Positions 57,596 to 64,000 of a DNA stretch of 64,000 bases are shown here, one piece after another. Position 1 is the stretch's first letter. Each line of letters opens with the position of its first letter. The DNA lies in NCBI RefSeq assembly GCF_002575655.3, contig NC_053040.3:459468780-459532779 (forward strand). The letters are read 5' to 3'. The DNA is from Aegilops tauschii subsp. strangulata (lineage: Eukaryota; Streptophyta; Magnoliopsida; Poales; Poaceae). The notes below the pieces were generated by a model that was given only the letters and a program-made list of their open reading frames with translations, had not been told where the DNA came from and ran no database searches. The position numbers were made by a program, and so were the translations under genes.

Positions 57596-60500
57596 TCAGG
57601 CATCTCCAGCGCCGCGTCGCGACGTCGACGGCTCTCCCCTGGCGGCCTCCGGGTCCAGCGAGGCGCCGGTGGCCTCCTCAGCACCCGCGTCACGGTAGAC
57701 GCCCGTCTCCTCCGAGCTCCCCTCCGGATCGTGGAGGAGCAATCCGTAGTCGTTGCCGTCCATAGCCCTGCCGTCTTCCGTCCGCTCCGGATGGAACTCG
57801 TCGTGGAAGGCAAACTCAGCGATGTAGCTGGCCCGGGAGGCGATCCGGCCGGCTTGCTCCTGCAAGAGCTGCTCCGAACCGGCGCGCTGCCCCATCAACG
57901 CGTCCAGCTGCAGGTCCAAATGCCAGGACAGCGTGAACCGGAGCACCATCTCAGCACCGGCACGAGCGGCGGAGACGCGCCACTCGCCAAGCCGGTCCGA
58001 CCCCATCTCCAACCAACGCGCCAGGCGCGAGAAGCTGCTCGGTTGGACGGAGTCCGGCCATAGGGCCGCCGTCATTGCGGTGCCGGCCTGGGACAGCCGC
58101 CCCAACTGCGTTCCCAGGACCTGCAGGCGGGCCTCAGCGGCGGCGATGATCTCCGGGAAGGTCTAGGCCACCCGCGGATCCGTCCCAGACCCAATGACGC
58201 CGGTCGGGTCGCGCTGATAGCGGAGGGCTTCCTCCGCCAGCCGCTGCGTCTCTGGGAAGGCCCCTGCCGCAAAGGAAGAAGCGAGTTAGAAGAAGAACAA
58301 CAAGGAAGAAAGGTCGGATCCCGACTCGGCAAACGACAGGAAAAAGCACTTACTGGAGAAGGACTCTTCCAGGTGCTGCGCCTCAAGCAACGTACCACGC
58401 CACTCCCGTTCGATGGCGCGGTCGCGCTCCTCGAGCGCCTTCTCTAGATCGGCCGCCTTGGCAAGGGCCGCCTTCAGCTCGGCGTCCTTGTCTTCGGCCG
58501 CCTTCTTGGCCGCCTCGCGGCGACAGGCCTCGTCCTGACGGGCCCCCTCAGCCATGGTGACCTGCCCCCACAGGCGATCCACCTCGGCCTGGAGCCGGCC
58601 GTTGTCGTCGGCCAGCTAGCCGCGCTGCTGGTCCGCCTCCACCAGGGCCTGCTGCGCCTCTGCCACCTTGGCAGCTTCCGCCTTAAGGAGCTCCACCTCG
58701 GCCTCGAGGCGGCTCACAGCTCATGCAGCCGGTTGGCCTCGTCGAGAGACCGCTGAGCCGCGGCCGCCTCCGCCCTCGCCTGCGTCGCCTCGACGCTAAG
58801 ACGGCCGGTGTCGGCAACGAGCCGGTCGTAGTGATGACCGGCCCGGAGCAGACGAGTCCGCCAGGACAGCACCTCAGCTGCGAAAAAGAAGGACTCAGCA
58901 GAAGAAAAAAGTAAGACTTAAGATTTGGCCCAACTGTTACACAGTTGGCCCGAATCTCGGGGGCTACACCCAGTGGGTGCGCTAGCGCGCCCCCACTAGG
59001 AAAGAGCACAAGAATACCTGCGGCGACGCTGAGCTCCTCCTCCTTGGCGGCAAGCTGCTCCATGAGCTCCCGGTGCTTGCCCAGGAGACGATTGTAGGCG
59101 GCGTCCCGGAAGGCGTCGAGATGCTGAAGAAAGCAGAAATCAGGACAAGGCCAACACTCTAAAGATCCGACCCAACTACTACGTAGTTGGCCCGAACCTC
59201 GGGGGCTACACCCAATAGGTGCGCTGGCGCGCCCCCACAAAGAAGAAATTACAAGAAGACTTGCCAGAACGGCGCGCTCCAGGTCGCGCGTCCGCTCCAC
59301 CTCGGCCTGGGCGAAGGCCTCGAGCCGTTCCGTCCGGCCTCGCAGGCGGCGACTGACGGCGTCCAGCGGCAAAGCAGACAAGAAGCAATTCCACCATTGG
59401 GAACGGCACGCCCCCTTCCCTAGGGCTAGAGGTATTTACACGTTGCATTGAACCTAACGCTAGAGCGAGTACTACGATGAAAATCACTTTTACGAGCGAT
59501 ACCTTTGTCTTTGGTGCTTGAGTTGTCCTCCGCTCTAGAAAAGAGCTTCGTAGTTGGGAGCTCTGAACCGATGATCGATATCCTCGAGATCGCATTTTAG
59601 GTCGAGTAGAGACGCTAGGGAGTCCGTGGGCTTCCCTTGGCATTTCCTCCTCCTGGGTCTGAGGCCCGAAGACAACGGCGCCCCCGCTCCGCGCCGGCTG
59701 CGGCACGGCAGCTCGGCGCCCTCCCTGCCGGGGCACCAAGGCGTACTCCCCGCTGGCCGCTCGCGACGCGGCCATCACCTCCTCCGACGCCCCTCCCAGC
59801 GCCGACGACGACCCAGACGCCGGGACGCCCTGCGTCGCCGTCTCTGAACCGGACGCCGGGACGCCCTGCGCCGCCGTCTCCGGCCCAGCTGCCGGGGTGG
59901 CCTCCGGCACCGCCGCCCGCGGTGCCTCCTCCAAAATCGGCGGCACCTCCTCCGACACCGCCGCCCGCAGCGTCTCTTCCAAAACGACACCGCCTCCACC
60001 ACCATCAGTCCCCGCTCGCTCGACCATGTCGGCCCGCGGCGGGGTGTCATCTGCCACCTCCACGACCTCCCGGTCGGGGATCACCACCTCAGCCCGGCCT
60101 CCACGGCCGCGCTCCCTCACCGACGATGGCTCAAAGACCGTCGCGCCACCACCGTGCCCTCCGGCATCTCGCGCCAGGCCAGCCCGCGCCGGCTCGCGCC
60201 CATGCTGCCGCCGCGTCGGTCCAAGCATGGACCGACGCCGCCTCCAGCTCCGTCAGGCCAAGGCTTCGGCGTCATTCGGATCCAGGCCGAGGTCCGAGTC
60301 GGCCCGTCCCTCCACCTCGGCCTGGTCGGCGAGGTCGGACCGGCTCCTGCGGAACGCATCCCCTTCGGCGGTCGCGGCTTCCGCCGCCGCCCTCGCCAAC
60401 GCGATTGGCGACCTGGAGAAGAAGACAGAATGAGCAGAAAAGAAACAAGACTAGCTCAAGAAAAAAAATCTGAGCGCAAACGAGAGATGAAGCTTACCCC

Positions 60501-61851
60501 GCCAAGGCCGGGACCGGGGTTGGCCTCCCGTGCCCGCCGCCGCGCTTCCTCTTGGCTGGCCTCCCGGCCCCGGCCGGGTCCGCCGTGCGCTTCGGGGCCC
60601 GGGGTCGCGACGCTGTCTTTCCCATGTGGGCGGCTCGGCGCCGCCCCATGCGGGGACCCAGCTCTGCCCGCGTCGCCGCCTCCCCCGCCCAACGCCACTA
60701 CACCGACAACTGGCGTCAGCACCGACCGTTCCGTGCCGCGGTCAGCAATTCAAGACACATGAAGAAAAACACGAGACTTACCCACGCGACGCCCAGCGCC
60801 GGCGTCGGACTCGGCCTCCTCCTCCCTGCCATGAGCCGCGGGCTCCTCTGGCGCCACCGGCGCCACCTGCGACGGGGCCCGGGCGTAAGGATGCCGAATC
60901 ACGTTCAGAAGTACCCCCCACATCGCTCAGGGCGGATGAGAAGGTGTGCGGCAGCAAAGTAAGAAGACCAGACACTCACCTGCGGCGTCGGGTTCGACTG
61001 GCTGTACGGCGCCTTGCCGAACCGCCAGTCCTCCCCAAGGTTGGCCTTGGAGATGTCATTCATGCCGCGCGCGATCTACTCCGCAGACAGCCGCGTCGAC
61101 CCCATGCGGTTGGGGTCTTGAAGGCCGACCATTTCGCCGATGAGGCAGGAGCGCCCCTGAAGCGGAAGGACCCGGCGCATGATGAACGCGGCGAGGAGGT
61201 CGGTGCCGGTGAGCCCCTCCTGCGTCCTCATCACCATCACCCGCTCGCAGAGATTGACGATCTCCTGCGACGGGCGCCTGGGCGAGTAGCCCCAGTTCGT
61301 CTTCGCCCGCGGCGGTGCGATGACGAAGGCCGGAAGGTTGATGCGATCCGCACCAAGGTTGCGGACGTAGAAGAAGGAGTTCTGCCACTTCTTAGCAGAA
61401 TCCTCCAGCGGGATCTTGGGGAAATCCGCCCCCGACCGCTTCGAGATGACGGTGGCGCCGCAATCGGCGAACTCCCCGGCCGACGGGCCCTGCTGCTTCA
61501 AGGAGAAGAAGCATGCCCAGAGGTCGATCGTAGGCTCGACCCCAGGTACCCCTCGCAGAGGGTGACGAAGCCGGAGAGCTGGACGATGGCGCCGGCGCCA
61601 AGATGATGCGGCTGGAGCCCAAAGAACTCCAGGAGCGCGCGGAAGAAGGTGCTCGCCGGCAGCCCGAACCCGCGCTCGAAATGCGTGAGGAAGACCACGC
61701 GCTCCTGCCCCTCGGGCCAAGGCCTCTGCTCGCCGCGCGGCAGGCGGACGCCAACGTCCGTCTCCCGCGGCAGGCGCCGCATCGCCCGGAGTTGGGTGAT
61801 GTCCTCCGAGGTGACATTCGAACCCATCCAGGAGCCCGATGGCAGTGACAT
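57596..61851 (-). pseudogene. Antisense gene of gypsy element, PF04195-like N-terminus
   Basis: It starts at ATG 61851 (MSLPSGSWMGSNVTSEDI). Exon 1 (to 60980, donor GTGAGTGT) has the putative gypsy-type transposon domain (ERVVFLTHFERGFGLPASTF, VTLCEGYLG). A one-base loss at about 61543 shifts to the next part (TIDLWACFFSLKQQ, KKWQNSFFYVRNLG), then a TAG follows SAE at about 61076. Further left come Pro/Ala-rich exons (about 60000), coiled coils (58582-58286, AELKAALAKAADLEKALEE), and a C-terminal part (58105-57596). The order matches the antisense gene at 33325-36410. The product is not characterised. Confidence 0.7.
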
Positions 61852-62000
61852 GATCAAAGGAAGAAGAAGGAAGATGGACGGCGAAGGAGTTCTGCTCGGA
61901 GCAGCGGGCGCCGCAGTGCGTCAGTTGCAAAGAGTGGAGCGAGAGCAAAGGGACAGGAGGGCGCGAGCGAGAATAATGTCCGCCGCCCCCCTACCCCCCG

Positions 62001-62007
62001 ATTTATA
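62001..62007 (-). promoter_or_regulatory. TATA box of antisense gene
   Basis: The minus strand reads GGTTATAAATCGGG. It lies 150 bases before the ATG at 61851. Confidence 0.6.
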
Positions 62008-62439
62008 ACCCTCGGTTTGAACGTGGGGAAGTGGGATCGTCTGCACGCGCCCGTTCCACTACCCCGGAATAAGTGCGCACGTACACGCGTAGTAACTGCC
62101 CGGGGAAGAGCAACCGGCCCCCGGACGCCGCAATAAATCCGCGCGCTTGGGCCGAGGGCGCGCGGCGGTGGGCCCCAGCCCGTCGCCCGGTCCCGTCACG
62201 CGCGTGGCCTGTCAGGCCCCTCCGACTTCCGGGCACCACGTGGCGCCCGCGCAAAGCCCGAGGGATTGCCCCAAGATTCGGTGGCTTCTCGGTCCCCGCC
62301 ACGGCCGGGATGCCACGATCCGATTTCCGAGAAAACCGGCACACAATGGGTGTTGCCGGACCCGGCGCTCGCAGAATCCACCTTGCTTAAGGGGGAAACT
62401 GCGAAGGCCCACTCATCCGAAGACGGCGGACCTTCACAG

Positions 62440-62452
62440 CTTCGGGGACTAC
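62440..62452 (+). promoter_or_regulatory. Polypurine tract region
   Basis: CTTCGGGGACTAC directly precedes the 3' LTR. Confidence 0.65.
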
Positions 62453-63485
62453 TGTCGGGGGGATGGACCCCGGGCAGGCAACGGAACCCGGATCCTCTTC
62501 AAAAAACAACGGGGTTGGCACTGCCCCTCAATACCGGCACGCGCTTGGCTGGGTCGCTCGACCCGGCCAAGCCCTGCAAGCCGGCCAGACTAGTCGACCC
62601 GGCAAGACACGTCGACTCGGCCCCAACGACCAGCGCAAGACAGCCGAACCCGGCACGGCCAAAGCCTCCTCAACAAGCCAGCGCCACCCATGGCGTGCTA
62701 CGCAATCCAGCCGCGGGTCAACTCCCGTCCCATCCAGGCCGTATGATGGGGACGAGACTTCAATCAACGATGACCGAGGCAATAGTGCCCCGCCCATGCC
62801 TCTGGTCAGTAGGAACGTGGCAACAGTGCCCCTCACCTACCCGCTGACCAGGGCTGGCGTGGCTACAGTGCCCCTGCCCTCACCGCTGACGACAGAAAGC
62901 GGCAACCTGACGGAGAGCACTGTACGCGACTCAACTCGGCCACGCCCTGACGATCGACAAGACGACGCACAGTCCCCCTAGGCTTGCGGGGCCCGCACCT
63001 AGGGGAACCCGGCGAACCACAAGCCCTCAGCGGGACCCAGCCCGGGTCCCCGGACACCGACAATAGGGACCCACCGACTTGTAACATTACCATTGTACCC
63101 CCAGGGGGTTGGACTATAAAACCCCCTGGGAGCCCACGATCATTCGGGGGGGCGAGCGAGAGGGCAAGCAGAAAACACATACGAGAAAAAAGCAAGTAAG
63201 CATAGGACTAGCCACAAAACAGCAACACCGGAGAGAAGGAGCAGCCCAAGCCTTGGCCAGCTTCCTTCCTCCTCCATACAGCTCCAGGAGCAACATTGTA
63301 CTATCGATCATCCAACTACACTCGGCAGGACTAGGGGTATTATCTCTCCGGAGAGCCCAGAACCTGGGTATGTCCGGCGTCCCACGCCCGCTCATGCCAA
63401 CCTCGCCTCTGGAGTCCACCAGCGCCCTCGAGCCTCCTCCTCTCTTTAGCCATCCCTTGGCATCTGCCGTGCGCCCACCACGATA
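62453..63485 (+). repeat. 3' LTR (1033 bp)
   Basis: Starts TGTCGGGGGGATGGACC and ends CCCACCACGATA. TATAAAA is at 63115-63121. It is one G shorter than the 5' LTR. Confidence 0.95.
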
Positions 63486-63939
63486 GGTACGTTGGGCCTG
63501 CAACCGTGGTGCTGTGATTCGCTGGGGTCAAATCCCCTTGTTGTACTACTGTCGCCGTGGCGCAATCCAATCCATGTCGCGTCCTTGTCCAGTTCCCTGG
63601 AGTCTCCACTGCGTCTCCATTGTATCTCCATGCCTCCATGGACGGCTTTCCGACCCAGATCGCAGGTCACTGGCGGCACGGCTCCTCCAATGACCACGGG
63701 GACGGAATCCGGCAACCACTTATGTTGTTGCTTCAAGGCCGACGATGGCTAGGAGGCAAGCATAGGGGGAAACGTGGCAAACAACCCAATGGATATGAAG
63801 GCGTCACACATGAGAGGCAAAGTTCTCCATGAAGGCGATGCCGGAAAGGAGATGCCAAGATTGCAGCTAGGGTTGGGGGTTTACAGGTTGGACTGTTGCG
63901 TGGCCCGCTACCCCATGTCGTCGGCACCGTTGTCGCGCT
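63485..63939. repeat. Copy 2 of the 0.46-kb repeat
   Basis: Homologous to 46747-47202, same orientation. With the gypsy element removed, the two copies lie about 2.84 kb apart. Similarity ends at about 63939. The last 60 bases of the window are unassigned. Confidence 0.8.
63486..63490. repeat. Right target-site duplication GGTAC
   Basis: Matches 49582-49586. Confidence 0.92.
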
Positions 63940-64000
63940 TCTCTGCGAGAGCGCACTACCGGGCAGTCCAAGAGGCGTCCACCTCCAAGGAAGGCCGCCG

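Larger units (their letters stand above)
49587..63485 (+). mobile_element. Complete Ty3/gypsy element, gag-pol plus antisense gene (13.9 kb)
   Basis: LTRs at 49587-50620 and 62453-63485 differ at about 28 positions by eye and are flanked by perfect GGTAC duplications. The order gag, protease, RT, RNase H, integrase defines Ty3/gypsy. An antisense gene lies between integrase and the 3' LTR. This layout fits the Tat lineage. GC content is high throughout (Arg-, Ala- and Pro-rich frames). Confidence 0.95.

Overview
The window is repeat-rich intergenic DNA of a large grass genome, almost certainly wheat or a close Triticeae relative. The evidence is the sequence itself: a BARE-1/Angela-type copia LTR, Caspar-like CACTA transposons (termini CACTAGTAG, many GGTCCCGGTTGGTG/CACCAACCGGGACC palindromes), and several Ty3/gypsy elements with typical Triticeae LTRs. 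No intact host gene, rRNA or tRNA was found. Nearly every base belongs to nested mobile elements.

Layout, outermost element first. (A) An outer CACTA element on the minus strand ends at 46745 and runs left to 8990; its left end lies outside the window. It carries the TNP2 transposase gene (42250-45546), a small upstream gene (45698-46142) and the start of ORF2 (8990-9994). (B) A copia element (LTR 7272-8989, minus strand) broke that ORF2. (C) A gypsy element whose 3' LTR is 1387-2575 broke the copia reverse transcriptase. (D) Another CACTA-type element ending at 588 lies inside that gypsy element. (E) A gypsy element at 10804-37426 (483-bp LTRs, target duplication CCCCT) sits inside the outer CACTA. 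(F) A complete Caspar-like element, 15831-30782 (target duplication GTA), sits inside E. (G) A solo LTR, 38922-40531, also sits in the outer CACTA. To the right, 46746-49586 holds a decayed ERECTA-like receptor kinase fragment on the minus strand. (H) A full gypsy element, 49587-63485 (target duplication GGTAC), follows. The last 0.5 kb repeats a segment seen at 46747-47202.

How the genes work together. The Caspar element F has three kinds of units: a small two-exon gene for a coiled-coil protein with a C-terminal membrane helix, the TNP2 transposase, and a multi-exon ORF2 ending in a Ulp1-type protease fold. Palindrome arrays followed by TATA boxes lie before the first and third of these. 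Two further TATA boxes lie before long hairpins. The gypsy elements encode gag-protease (E) or gag-protease-RT-RNase H-integrase (H) on the plus strand. E and H, and probably C, also carry an antisense gene with its own TATA box inside the 3' LTR.

Most reading frames are damaged. Where two copies can be compared, the stops are largely CAG to TAG changes. The points most worth checking are the two TATA-plus-hairpin units in F, the membrane-protein gene upstream of the transposase, the antisense genes of the gypsy elements, a ~500-bp hairpin in the outer CACTA, and ubiquitin start codons found twice in one LTR.
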